From contig NC_061137.1 in the NCBI RefSeq assembly GCF_905220365.1, positions 13,172,001 to 13,236,000 on the forward strand: a stretch of 64,000 nucleotides of DNA, written 5' to 3'. The notes below the pieces were generated by a model, which worked only from the letters and a program-made list of their open reading frames with translations, was not told the DNA's origin and ran no database searches. This document shows, one piece after another, positions 36,000-49,400 of the stretch; position 1 is the first letter of the stretch; every line of letters starts with the position of its first letter. The stretch is from Vanessa cardui. Lineage: Eukaryota > Arthropoda > Insecta > Lepidoptera > Nymphalidae. A program made the translations under genes and the position numbers.

Positions 36000-36150
36000 G
36001 GACCATAACCGCCTATCACTAGTGCTGAAGAAATATTACCCATTCCTTACATCATCAGTGTGTCACTAACATTGAAGCTGTGATGTCATACCATTTCTAC
36101 AGACTGGTGGTAGAATATTTGATGAATGACTGATACCTTCTCAGATAGAC
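36000..36150 (-). repeat. Degraded Metulj-like SINE, reverse
   Basis: ATTACCCATTCCTTACATCA, GGTGGTAGAATATTTGATGA and ACTGATACCTTCTCAGA are diverged reverse blocks. A scrap of another repeat (GAGTTACTTTCACATTTATA) follows. Confidence 0.5.
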
Positions 36151-36448
36151 AGACAGAGTTACTTTCACATTTATAATATTCATATACGTTTCTATTTTTA
36201 TTTTTTTTTTATTTATACGACCAAATCCCTGAACAAGTTAACTTAATCGAAATACCATTATCGATATCTCGCTGACAATATAAATATCGAGAATGGAAAT
36301 CGATATAGAGTAATCGGGTACGTGGCAAGAATACGAAGGAAACCTTCGGACTGCGGATAAAGTCATTTTTATATCAACTGCGGGTAGAATTCTTTGAACT
36401 ATTTGACTTATGAATTTTTTACCTATTTTTAAAGGTAAGTTTGGGTTT

Positions 36449-36550
36449 TTGACTTAAACGGTGCCAAAACATCAGACAGGGAATCGAAGACCTCGGAATG
36501 GATTGCCCATGAAAACCGGTGTACACTACTCGACAACGGAGGTCGTCAAA
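36449..36550 (-). repeat. tRNA-related SINE (family C) head, reverse
   Basis: GACCTCGGAATGGATTGCCC, TGAAAACCGGTGTACACTAC and GACAACGGAGGTCGTCAA. Confidence 0.68.
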
Positions 36551-37565
36551 TTTGATGACCTAAAAGGGGTGATTCCGCTCTCTAAACCCGACTTCCTTTG
36601 TTCGTGCACTCATGCTTACCCCACGTACTTCATAGCTCTGTTTTGATGTTTACTGACACGAGGAAACGATTTCCTAGATTACGATTGAATGCTTCATTTC
36701 AAAACTATAAATCAGTTGCCACTATAGGTGTTCGAATTCGCATTTATATTTTAAATTTTTGGATTTTACTGATTTATCTAGTAACACTTAATTCAATTGA
36801 AAGGTTGATATTATTTTAGTTAATGGTTGAATAATCGTTAATTTTTATCCTGTGAATGTGTTATTGTTGCTTTTTTATACTCTTATTTGTCCAAAGATTT
36901 AAATCATATAATTATTGTACACGCGAGAGATAAATTGACTGTATATTTAAGTTGATTAGGAAGATTGTTACCTCAAGTTCTGGGCTCTTGGTTTTGAAGA
37001 CACTTTATTCTTCTTGGGAGCGCTCCCTTGGTCTTCACACACTCGAAGACCACGCCAGGGGATGGGTGATGTCATAGGTGATGGATAATAGTCCGTTACA
37101 CTAATTAATTTCGAAGTCACAAGTCAAGAACATTGCACACGTTACCGCGGCCCACACGAGAAGGGCCATCGAAATCATGCCATGGATAAATTATTAACGT
37201 TTCAATACACGCATAGAACCTAAATACGCTACAATTATACTGTCAAACTTTATTTTTTTTAACATATAATATCCTAGAGTACTATAAAAATCATGACGTA
37301 AATAACTTTACCTATGTGAAAAACTAAGGGTGACTATTAATATTAATTTGCATATTTAAATAAATAAATATGACAACGTTAATGATGTGTACTTAAAATT
37401 ACCATAAATAATTAAAGTTATCATTTATGCAATGAATGTTACGTTATTATTATATGTTGTGGATTTTATGTTAAGTCCGGTCACGAAGGACTAATTTAAG
37501 TTAATTAACTCTCTAATTATTTTATCTTTGGACCGAGTTACCGAGTAATATTATGGACATGGATT
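36551..37565. other. Unassigned DNA with palindromic patch
   Basis: Around 37017-37052 lie a perfect 12-bp palindrome (GGGAGCGCTCCC) and a GGTCTTC...GAAGACC inverted pair in a GC-richer patch that runs to about 37180. No gene or known repeat recognised. Confidence 0.4.
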
Positions 37566-37851
37566 TTTTTATGGTATAGGTTGGTGGACGAGCCGATGGG
37601 CCACCTGATGGTAAATGGTCACCATCACCCATAGACAATGACACTGTAAGAAATATTAACTATTTCTTATATCGTCAATGTGCCACCAACCTTGGGAACT
37701 AAGATGTTATGTCCCTTGTGCCTGTTACACTGGCTCTCTCGCCCTTCAAACCGGAACACAACAATAATGAGTACTGGTATTTGATGGTAGAATAAGTGAT
37801 GAGTGGGTGGTACCTACCCAGACGGACTTGCACAAAGCCCTACCACCAAGA
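37566..37851 (-). repeat. Metulj-like SINE, reverse, near full length
   Basis: TTTTATGGTATAGGTTGGTG to GCACAAAGCCCTACCACCAAG, with all family blocks in order. Confidence 0.85.
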
Positions 37852-37962
37852 ACATTAGATTTAATATAAATATAATAGAAGGATTAGAATAATATTTAAA
37901 ATTTAATGTCAATATGTATGTTTAAGTTACATTATATTATTTATATTTAAAAAAAAAATATT

Positions 37963-38165
37963 GTACCCTAAGTTGCTCCTTCTTATATCTGTTATCTGCT
38001 AGTGAAAGTCCCTTCAAATCAGTTCAGCCGTTTTATAGAGATTAGCTGGAACAAACAGACAGACAGACAGACAGAAATTGTAAAATATGTTATTTAGGTA
38101 TATGTACCGTGTATACATACGTATGCGTTGAATAAAGAACGGCTATTTTAATTATTATATGTATG
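37963..38165 (+). repeat. Dispersed repeat (family G)
   Basis: CTAGTGAAAGTCCCTTCAAA, CAGTTCAGCCGTTTTATAGA, a CAGA run and GGTATATGTACCGTGTATAC. A second copy is at about 58770-58960. Confidence 0.6.
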
Positions 38166-38384
38166 TATAGATTTTTATTAATGACCCAATACTACTTACT
38201 TGCTAATCCTAATCCTATCGAAAGAACATATTGCGGTCGGACAAACAACAAACTGTCGAAAAGATATCCGCCATTAATTTTATTATTATTATTATAGGTA
38301 GGCAAACAGACAAATGGGTCACCTAATGTTGCTGTAATAAATAATGTCCCTCTATCTCTAATGTCTGTATATAGATATAGGTAT

Positions 38385-38650
38385 ATGCATATATAAAGTA
38401 AGTTACTAGCGACCTACCTCGGCCTCCAACGGGTCCAATACTGATACTAAATATACTACAGAATTTATTAACTTATGAAATCACATTAGAAACTTCTAAA
38501 ATCATCAGTATTTCTTAACTATATTGTCCATGTATTATATACAAAAACCTTCTTCTCGAATCACTCTATCTATTAAAAAAACCGCTGCGTAATTTTACAC
38601 TAAGCATACATAGGGACAGACAGTGGTAAGCGACTTTGTTTCATAGAATT
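38385..38650 (-). repeat. Dispersed repeat (family L), reverse
   Basis: Reverse copy: TTACTAGCGACCTACC start, AAGCATACATAGGGACAGAC and AGTGGTAAGCGACTTTGTTT end. Confidence 0.58.
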
Positions 38651-39194
38651 ATATGAAACTACAATGCATATTGTCTTGATGTAACCAGATATAATTCACT
38701 GATGGATATAGACAAGATCTGAACGATTCCCTTTTAACGTAAATTATTCCCCCAAACAAAGTAACGTATGGAAAAGCATTAGTGACGGAACTATTTTATA
38801 TGATACGTTTTAATGGTTTGTCGTGTATTTTGAAACTTACTTCATTGAGAGAATTATTATTTTGGCAGATAATATCATTTGGTGAGAACATACAACGATT
38901 AACTGGAGGTAATGAGTTTAATTTCTATAGTTTTCATGAGAGGGCAACCTACATTGTCGGGTAATTGTTTTTCTACTTCATTGATACTTAAAATTTCATT
39001 CTTGCCTTTCTTCGTTGTGTTGTTATGATTGTATTGTTGTTGTTCTTTTTTTGTATATTAAGTCAGTGAGTAGTTTTAGTTGGTTAATATGTTTTTATTT
39101 TTGTTGTTTTTATTTTTTTTTTGTTTTAAAATTTTTATAATTCTTATTCTTTTATATACTGTGTCCTATTAAACATTTCTTTCTTCTTTCTTTT

Positions 39195-39838
39195 TAACCG
39201 ACTTCAAAAAAAGGAGGAGGTTCTCAATTCGTCGGGGCCTTTTTTTTTATTTTTTTTATTTTTTATGTATGTTACCGAATTACTCGAAGATGGCTGGGCC
39301 GATTTTGACAATTCTTTTTTTGTTTGAAGACCACAACTGGTAATCAGAACCTATTAGTAACTATTTTACGGGTTTAGTTCTATTTCTTTAAGATAGTCGT
39401 CAAGCAATTGATGTTAGTAAACATGCCTATGATGAAGTCTAGCTGATGATGGACTACCAGGAGAACTCCTCAATGATTAACGGCATTGCATCGGGAAAAA
39501 TGGTATTGTCTAATTGGCGATGAGCAGTTAACATTAGGCTTTTGTAACTTAGGTAACGCTTAATTTGAGTTGCAGTTCACATCGTATTGAAACGGCGTTG
39601 AGTTATGTTTAGAGTCGAAAGCCAAATAATGGGATTCTTTATGAACAACTATTATATATAAGAATAAGAATGTTTACCAATTGTAATTATAAATAACAAA
39701 ACAACGCTGAAAAGCAGTAAATAAATTTTTTATAATAAAAAAAAACCGCCTTCAAAAATGAACTAAAAAGAAAAAAATAATCAGTTACATCCATATCCAA
39801 TTTACGATTTTTTAATCACCTCTCAAAGTCGGCGCACT
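39195..39838 (+). mobile_element. Hairpin-tailed repeat (family E), copy 2, one arm lost
   Basis: TTAACCGACTTCAAAAAAAG start. The interior matches copy 1 with a deletion of about 100 bp. It ends after the first arm (TTTTTAATCACCTCTCAAAG), and the second arm is absent. Confidence 0.7.
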
Positions 39839-40334
39839 TTGCACCAAAATATCTTATGATTAAATTTTATTGTATATCCCAGCTTACAAGTTTAATTGGG
39901 GTTTGAATTAACAGCCTAGTTATTTAGTTACTTATTTTAAAAACGGCGTTCAGGTTGCGGAATAAATAAATGAATAAACAAAATAATCTTTCGTTCATAG
40001 ACAAAGGCAGTTTAGTTTTTACTTTCAAGAATTGGTAAGTTATTAAGTCCTAAAGATTAACTACTATGAAAAAACAATTCTCGTATATAAAAATTTAAAG
40101 CACAAAGCGATTACACCTTTACTAATATGTTCAAAATTAATATTTTGTTGTTTGAATAAATTCCTGACCTCGACAATGGGTTTTGCCAATTTCAGAGTCA
40201 ACTAAATTTTTATAGACCTTTTTTGTATTTCAAATGTTAAATCTCACAGTCAACTTCTTAGGTACGCTATGACCTACGTAATAAGATCGCAATATTTGGA
40301 GAATATCACTTGACTGATACGAGTATATGTGGTA

Positions 40335-40630
40335 TTTACTTGGTGGTATGGCTTTGTGCAAGCCCGCCTGGGTAGATACCACCCACCCGTCAGATATTCT
40401 ACTGCCAAACAACCGTGCTCAGTATTGTTGTGTTCCGGTTTGAAAGGTGAGTGAGCCAGTGTAACTACAGGCACAAGGGACATAACATCTTAGTTCCCAA
40501 GGTTGGTGGCGCATTGACGATGTTAAGATTACTTAATATTTCTTACAGCTTCATTATCTATGGATGATGGTGACCATTTACCATCAGGTGGCCCATATGC
40601 TCGTCCGCCAACCTATACCAAAGAAAAAAA
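40335..40630 (+). repeat. Metulj-like SINE, near full length
   Basis: ACTTGGTGGTATGGCTTTGT to CCGCCAACCTATACC plus an A-rich tail. Confidence 0.86.
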
Positions 40631-40710
40631 ATGTGTAGTAGAATTTTCTAAATGTTCTTTTTATTATATCAAAACACGATATTTGTCATACACATATACT
40701 TACTCTATTA

Positions 40711-40890
40711 AGCATCACCACCAGCGTCGGTGGTTTTTCCGCGCCGATACGACTTGGGAACCTTCAAGAAAAGAGCGTACTCCTTCCTTTAAAGACGGCA
40801 ACGCACTTGCAGATGTCCATGGGCGGTAGTAATCACTTTCCATCAGGTGTGCCTCCTGCTCGTTTGCCCCCTATGACATAAAAAGCTCTA
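40711..40890 (+). repeat. Retroelement 3' end, lepidopteran type
   Basis: CACCACCAGCGTCGGTGG (18 nt, then TTTTTCC), AAGAAAAGAGCGTACTCCTT, GATGTCCATGGGCGGTAGTA and GTGCCTCCTGCTCGTTTGCC. A tail common in Lepidoptera; parent element not identified. Confidence 0.6.
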
Positions 40891-41153
40891 ATCTTATAAG
40901 CCTCAAGAAGCTAATATCTAATTACATATAGCTTCTTTATAATGCCTTGCGTTCATATCTACTATCCATAACTAAAAATATCAATCATTCAAAAATATAA
41001 TTGATTTGTATAAATACAGTAAATTATTCAAAACTATATTAATAATTAGTAATATTTTTCAGTTTCGATTATCGTTTTATTGATACATTTCTCATATGGT
41101 TTACGCCACAATCGGTTTTGGAAATATTTTGCGATGGACTTCCATGTGGAAAG

Positions 41154-41303
41154 TCGAGGTGGTCCAGTGGTTAGAACGCGTGCATCTTAACCTACGATTG
41201 CGGGTCCAAACCCAGGCAAGCACCGCTGATTCATGTGCTTAATTTGTCTTTATAATTCATCTTATGCTCAGCGGTGAAGGAAAACATCGTGAGGAAACCT
41301 GTT
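41154..41303 (+). repeat. tRNA-derived SINE (family A), 3'-truncated
   Basis: GTCCAGTGGTTAGAACGCG head, GGGTCCAAACCCAGGCAAGC and GTGAAGGAAAACATCGTGAG; the rest is missing. Confidence 0.8.
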
Positions 41304-41547
41304 GTACAAAAAAATTGCTACATAAAAATATATAAACACGTTTTTCTTTTATTACATTCTAAAAAAATTAATATGTAAAACCTGTTTTTCGTTTTCCAAA
41401 GAACAACCTGACTTTAGACTTTGTTTTGACTTGACCTTGAAGCGTGCATTGAAAATCAAAGCATTTGGGGCATGTGCATGGATATGCATAATAACTTTGA
41501 AGCCTTAATTTTTGTATAGATAAATAGACTGGCGACATGGTCGTTTT

Positions 41548-41845
41548 CTTGGTGGTAGGGCTTTGTGCAAGCCCGCCTGGGTAGGTACCATGCACTCATC
41601 AGATCTTCTACCGCTAAACAAGATTACGCAGTATTGTTGTGTTCCGGTTTGAAGGGTGAGTGAGCCAGTGTAACTACAGGCACAAGTGACATAGCATCTT
41701 AGTTCCCAAGGTTGGTGGAACATCGACGATGTGAGGAATAGTTAATATTTATTACAGCTTCATTGTCTATGGGTGATGAAGACCACTTACCATTAGGTGG
41801 CCCATATGCTTCACCACCAAACCACCACCAACCTATTCCTAAAAA
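41548..41845 (+). repeat. Metulj-like SINE, near full length
   Basis: TTGGTGGTAGGGCTTTGTGC to CCACCAACCTATTCC and an A run, with a short CCACCA expansion near the end. Confidence 0.85.
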
Positions 41846-42012
41846 AATGGACCACCTGATATTAAATGATTACCATCTCCCATTTACATTGTCACTGTAA
41901 AAAATAATCAATATCTATTGCAACGTCACTGCACTCCGGATGTATCAATGGCTTACTCACTCTGCACAGGACCTTAATAAGTATTACATTTTGGTGCTAG
42001 AATAGATAATTA
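41846..42012 (-). repeat. Degraded Metulj-like SINE, reverse, tail to tail with its neighbour
   Basis: AAATGGACCACCTGATATTA, TGTCACTGTAAAAAATAATC and GTGCTAGAATAGATAAT are diverged blocks in reverse. Confidence 0.55.
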
Positions 42013-43348
42013 GTTTGTTGCCACGTCCACTACTCAACAATTGGCATATCTACCTTAATAGCTGCTGTAATTGGGACATCATCATCCCAATCATGATCAT
42101 TCCTCGTCCTTGAATCCATCCAAACAAAAATAATGTCTTCATATAACCTGATACCACAAGTTATTCAGTTATCCGTAATGGAATTTTAACTATGATCAAT
42201 ATTAATGACGCATCGTGGTCGTGTCTGAATTAATAAATGGCACCTACCTTTTGGAAGAAACTAATAAAACGGGAGACACAAAAGCCAGGGAACAATGGGC
42301 GCACGTAATGGCCAACAATGAGGCCAGATTTCGGCTGTAAGTGATGACGTCACATCATTTTAAAAACATCCGAATTTTGATAGATCGCTTACAATTATTA
42401 CTAAGGCTATCCTGACTTCGCAGGGTATAAGGATATCCTATAAGGAAATATTTGAATGAAAAGTTTATTTTGGTGGGGTTTAATACTTTTTGGCAATTAT
42501 GTTAAGGGATTAGATCGGATTTAGAGGTTCGGTTTTCAGCAACGAAAGAGTGAAAGCTTGTAATTATTTTCCAAATAAATTGAACGATATTTTTCAGTCT
42601 GGTGTTTGAATAATTTATTAGGCATCAAATTAAATTCTTTCAACTGCTTAAACTTACTTTGCTTTAAATATTTTAATTATGTTTTAGTGGAATAATAAAA
42701 GCGTTAAGAATCTACGAAAGCACTACATTCACTGGTCGAATTTGTTTTTTTTTTTCGTTATTATAAACTCTATCTTAGGATGGTCTTCTTATGTGAAGCC
42801 CCAGGTCTGTAGCCCAGGGTCCCTTAAAACCTGTATACATTGAATTGAAACCCCCGCTATTTCTGTTCACTTTTAAAAAATGGATTGTGTCATCATATTT
42901 AATAGATTTTTTTTTGTTTATATATTAATTAATCTATAAAATAATATTAAGTACCTACAAAGACATATATTTAAAATAAACTGTAGTGCCAATAAAAAAC
43001 CTTGCCACCGTTTCACGCTGTCTAGATTTATACAGTAACTATTTTTAATTCACATTTGTTTGTTAATAAAAAAAAAATCAAGAATCAATTGTTATTTCAT
43101 TCCAATCAATTACCGAAAAAAATATCAAAAAACGATATCGAATTTAATATAAGTACGCTTAAGTAGAAAAATGCTACAAATATCTTCAAACAAAATTGAC
43201 AAGTTCGAAAAGAAACCGATGGAATTACTCAAATCGCGTTGATTTATTTGAACACTGTATTTGGGAATCCAATTGGATTTTGCTCGGTTGTTTGTGTGTT
43301 CGAAATTGAACTTTATAATATTGATTTAGAATATATTTTTGTTTACAG
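42013..43348 (+). other. Region directly upstream of the first recognised Dop2R exon
   Basis: Mostly AT-rich, with a fragment of family K at about 42995-43060. A GC-richer stretch at about 42240-42336 ends in a consensus donor and a CRE motif. No exon for TM1 or TM2 was recognised here. Confidence 0.4.
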
Positions 43349-43458
43349 GTGCACGGATCGTGGGGTTTGCCGGCTTTCATCTGTGATGTATACATCGCGA
43401 TGGACGTCACATCTTCTACTTCGAGCATATTTAATTTAGTCGCCATTTCTGTTGATAG
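43349..43458 (+). CDS. Dop2R: Dop2R exon: ECL1 and TM3
   Basis: The acceptor is TTTACAG at 43342-43348 and the donor is AG|GTGAGC at 43459 (phase 0 in, 2 out). It encodes the end of the first extracellular loop (GSW), the conserved Cys, TM3 with the dopamine-binding Asp, and the start of the DRY motif, which is split by the intron. Confidence 0.95.
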
Positions 43459-46400
43459 GTGAGCTAAATATATTGACATGATTTATTTGTATTACAATCA
43501 CCAAATATCATAGTATAAGGTATTATAAATAAGTCTCCTGGCCGCGTCTGTCTGTCTGTAAGTTCGCAATAAACTCCAAAACTACTGAGCAGATTTTCAT
43601 GCGGTTTTCATGGACAAACAGAGGGATTCACGAGAAAGGTTTAGGTATATAATTTATTAAGATTTTTGTTGAGTTGAAATAGACCGATGAAATTAAACAT
43701 GTCTGAAAAAAAGCAACAAAAACATATTCATCAGTTACACACCACTGTTCATCTCACTTGAAGTGGTCAATTTTGTCAAATTGTCATTAGTAATGATAAT
43801 TGTTTTCTCAGATATATAGCAGTAACACAGCCAATAAAGTATGCGAAACACAAAAACAACACGCGCGTCTGGTTCACCATCGTCCTCGTGTGGCTGGTCT
43901 CCGCTGCCATCGGGGCGCCCATCGTCCTCGGTCTCAACGACACCCCGGACAGGAACTTTGACGAGTGCCTCTTCAACAGTCAGAACTACGTCCTCTACTC
44001 CTCACTGGGTTCCTTCTACATTCCATGCATCATGATGATGTTCCTCTACTATAATATATTTAAGGTAATTATCAGTATCGACACTGTTTATGTAATCATA
44101 TATATCAAAAGCCTGTTTATCTTACGTCCTACTAATATTATAAACACGAAAGTTTGTGAGGATGGATGGAGGATCTATATTTGCGTTATTATCGTTGTGG
44201 AGCTGAAATGGCCCAGTGGTCAGAACGCGTGCATCTTAACCGATGATTGCGGATTCAAACCCAGGCAAGCACCACTATATATATGTGCTTAATTTGCGTT
44301 TATAATTCATCTCGTGTTCGGCGGTGAAGGAAAAAATCGTGAGGAAGAGGAGTCCTTATCTCAGCAGTGGGAAATTTACAGGCTGTTACTTTACTTTTTT
44401 ACTTTTACTTAATTTTTTTTTTTATTTTTCTATAGGTATATCAGAATAACATACAGATTACAATTCATAATTACTTTATGTCCTTTGGTCATGATATAAC
44501 GATACATATCATGTACCCATGTAAAGCCGGGTCGCTGATACAGCATACTCTTCAGTGATACTTGCCCTAAATAAGCAATCTCAATAGAATAGTTTCATGG
44601 GAAAAATTGGAAATGACAGTATTAATAAAATAAATCATTAATTAAGTTTACAATGTGTGGCTCAGGTAAGATGACGTCAGTGATGCTCTTCTATAAGTAA
44701 AACCCTTTTCCACTTGTGAAATATGGAAAATTGATTTGCAATGTTTGATTATTTTGTTGATCAATAATCATTAAATGTTACAAAGTCCTAACTCGTGTCT
44801 TGGTTTTGTCTTCTCTCTCTGATTGAAGTTTATTGTAATAATTTGAATCATAATCACTATATTTATATATTTCACGATCGTTTTCCGGGGTGAACGTCGA
44901 GTTTTTCTCACAGAATAGCATTATTAAATGTCAGGGGAAAAGTTTATACATTATAAAAAAAGTTTTACCTCACAGCCAATATTGTCAAGCAAGAATTATG
45001 GCCCATAAAATTTAGATTTTTAATTATCGAAGTTGATTTATTTTATGCAATATTCCTATGGAATGTAGTGTCACTTAATAAATAAATAAATTGTTTTCCT
45101 ATCTAAAGTTATAAACAAATATTGTAACTTTATTGCTTGTTTTTAGAGAAGAAATAAAGATTATTTTTTATTGGTGGTAGGGCTTTGTGCAATCCTGTCT
45201 GGTTATGTACCACCCACTCATCAGATATTCTACCGCCAAACAACAGGACAGTATGGCTGTGTTCCGGCTTTAAGGGTGAGCAAGCCAGTCTAACTACAGA
45301 CACAAGGGACATAACATCTTAGTACCCTAGGTTGGTGTCGCAGTGGCGATGTAACGAATTTTAATATTTCTAACAACGCCATGGTCCATAGGCGCTGGTG
45401 ACTACTCACCATCAGGTGGCTCACATTTCCGCCAACCTATATAATAAAAATAAAGATTTGTTTTATTTACATTATAATTATGTTATTAAAGAAAATATTT
45501 GAACACAGGCATTAAGAAATCGAGCTAAGAAACAACGTGCGGCCAAAAAGCCTCCAGTATCTGGTGATACGATAACCGGGGCAACAGCGGCTGTTGTTAT
45601 AGAGAATGTAGCTCAGACGAGACAGCTGGAAACAGCGTTGGACGACCGACCTACCAACACTGGCTCCGGTAGCAATGAAGACGATCACGAAGACAGGTAT
45701 GGTATCACTACATAGTATAAAACCCATAGAGGGTTGGAAAAATAGTAGTGGCGAGTTAATGGATTACGGACGTAATGTGTATACATATAATTATAAGTTC
45801 TTTTTTTTTTATTTCTGTAAGATAATAACAAATTTGGGCTAAATTTGCCGCCCCTCTATATCCAGGCCCTAGGTTCCAGCCCACTTAGCCTATTGGTAAA
45901 TCCGTCATTGCCTAAGTTGAAGTATACTTCAATTTAGATTAAAAATGATCATCTGAATACGACTTTTAGTTTTTAAGAAATTCATGGACAAACATACAAA
46001 TATACGATTACGAAATTAAACACACGCGCTTGGAAACCTAAATGGATCATTCAAATACAATTAAATTCTAACAATCTTACATACACATGTCGAACTGATA
46101 ACCTCCTTTTTTATAAATCAGTTAAAAACAAGCATTACTTTTTGGAATAAGGCCCAAATAGGCTTAACCGCCAATAAACAGTCTATATATTGTGGTTTCA
46201 ATAATTACACCGTGTTTATTATTAATATTTAATTTACTGCTAGTAATGACATAGATACCGATCTAATTAATTTTGGTTGGAATTCGATATAGTTGAACAT
46301 AAGTTATCGCGACATTAACCTTACTATATGAAATTAATTATTATCTCTTAGAATAATAACGGACGTATCTGTTTTAAAGTCATAGGAAACCACTAAGATT

Positions 46401-49400
46401 CTGCTTGAATTATGTGTATTTTAATAATGTACATTTCAATGCACTTTAATGAACAACATATTTATTTTATATTTTATACATAGTACATAGAACAGTTATA
46501 TGAAAAATAACAGTAAAATAATGTATAAACCAATTAAGTTTTTACTGATGTAGAAATCAATCAATCTAATAGAAATCTGAAGCAGGACAAGAAGAAGATA
46601 GGAAGTTAGGAACTAGAGTAGTTACATAAAGAATTAAAAAAATAATAATTACAACAAAAAATAATAATTAAAATTAATGTTAGAGATTAAAAATTAGCAG
46701 TCATTAATTTAACAGTTCATTGATGTTCTTTTTAAAGACTTAATAAGGGACATGATAAATTTTTATAAATAAAAAAAAACCGCCTTCAAAAATGAACTAA
46801 AGAGAAAAAAATAATCAGTTACATCCATATCCAATTTACGATTTTTTAATCACCTCTCAAAGTCGGTGCCAAGTGCCAACATTGCTAATATATATACATA
46901 ATACATACATACAAAAACTAAATATATTTATTGTATAGATGACACCATTAGACAAACCTTACTATCGATTCAAATTACGAATTTATTTACTTTGTTGGCA
47001 CCGACTTCAAAAGGTGATTAAAAAATTGTAAATTGGATATGGATGTAACTGATTATTTTTTTCTCTTTAGTTCATTTTTGAAGGCGGTTTTTTTTTATTT
47101 ATAAAAATTTATTTACTGCTTTTCAGTGTTGTTTTGTTATTTATAATTACAATTGGTAGTGTTTATCATTCACTTTATTATACTCAGTACATTTCGGCTT
47201 TCGACTCTAAACATAACTCAACGCCGTTTCAATACGATGTGGACTGCAACTCAAATTAAGCGTTACCTAAATTACAATAGCCTAATGTTAACTGCTCATC
47301 GCCAATTAGACAATACCATTTTTCCCGATGCAATGCCGTTAATCATTGAGGAGTTCTCCTGGTAGTCCACCATCAGCTAGACTTCATCATAGGCATGTTT
47401 ACTAACATCAATTGCTTGACGACTGAAATAGAACTAAACCCGTAAAATAGTTACTTACTAATAGGTTCTGATTACCAGTTGTGGGCTTCATCATCAGTTC
47501 CACTTCATCAAATGTCACTTTTCGTGAGCATATGACCAAGGCACTTTGAATAAAACCGAAATCACTATAGGTGTGCCTATAAAATTTGAGGAGTTCCCTC
47601 GATTTCTCCAGGATCCCATCATCAGATCCTGATCTCCTGACAATGGGACCACCTGTAAAACATTGAGAACCTCCTCCTTTTTTTGAAGTCGGTTAAAAAT
47701 ACATTTATAGTACTAAAATTGTTATTGCACATTTTACACGACCAATGGATAAAATTATTTTGGCCATATTTAGTTGACTCTTTCGCCTATAAAATTTAAG
47801 TATATTAACATTTAAACAACCTGATAAATAAGATTAAATAGAAATATTTGATCTCTGAGGGTGAGAAAAGTTTCGTCACCTCAAGATCTATTTTCGTGTG
47901 CTCAGTATGAGCGGATAATCTGCTTCACCGATCGAGAATGACATATTGCGTCGCAATGATTTGATGTTTCGATTCAAAAGATACTAAGATATTAGGACTT
48001 GATAAAGGAAATGATTTGTTGAAATGATTGAACGAAGGTTTTCTTACTCTGACTGTACTACTATATAATAAATAACGGAAAGATGGGGTGGTACCTAATG
48101 TATGTCTATGCTTCTCATCGCTTTGTTTTATTTATATTTTATATTTATTATGAAAGTTTTTACAAAAAAATTAGCTCTCGCCAAGCTGTTATACAAAAAA
48201 AAAATGTTTTTAGCATAAATACAAATATAGTATTAACTTTACATAAACATAGCTTTATTAAAATTAGCTTAAATATAATTTAATCGTGTCGGCATTTTTT
48301 CTTCATCGAGAAACAAAACCCTTAACTTAATCTCTAACAGTTTTCTGCTTATTTCGTTTTTTGTCTTAGCATAACATTTCTATTGAATAATTTTGGTACC
48401 GTATATTTAGTTGTTCTTTCCCCAAAGTAATTATTTATTTTTGGCCGATATAACTATGGCTTATTTGGATATACCGACCTTTTTTCGTCAATTAATGTAT
48501 AAATGTTGTCTTCGCGAAAATTTTTGGGATTATTACACATTTAAATAAAACTAGTTATAACGGATTTGAATCGCGTATATTAATTATTTTTGGCATCCCG
48601 ACGTTTCGAGCACTTTACAGCGTTCGTGGTCACGGGTAGACACCGTGAGTCTATGCCAAAAGATGGCAAAAATAATTAATATATGCGATTCAAATCCGTT
48701 ATAACTAGTTTTATTTAAACAATTAATGTATTCTTATGTTTTTTTAGTTTCGACAAGCGCTCCGTCGATCTTGAAGCTGATGCAGAAGAGTGCCACGTGA
48801 TCCCAAATGATAAATCAACGGAATTTATGCTGGCAACTGTACCGGAAGATAAGATTAAGTAAATATTGTTTACTATCAACCATTGAAACATTCGTAATGT
48901 AATTATAAGTCTGTATTGTATGTTTGTGATGCTTGGGAATATATTAGGGGACGAGGGTTTGAAGGACAATTGTGTAACGATATTGTGTCACGTTTAGGAA
49001 TCGAAGGGGGTTGTTTGAAAGATTAGCTTATATTTTGGACCAAAATAATAATGTTTTCGTGTTAATATAAAGTTATTATCAACATATGTTTCAACTGTGA
49101 AGTTGAATCATATACAAAGGATTCTGTTCGTGATTTTCTTCTTTACTTTGTATTGGACTATTAATTTCTATAATTTTTCATGTCAATGACTGTAGTTACA
49201 TATATTCTGTACAAGCACTATTCATCTAATATTGTATGTACAAAGAGAAACTATAATTCACTATTTCGAGCAATTATATTTTTTTTATGGAATTCGTTGG
49301 CGGACGAGCATATGAGCCACCTGATGGTACGTGGTCACCATCACCCATAGACAATTACACTGTAAGAATTATTAACTATTCCTTACATCGTCAATGCGCC

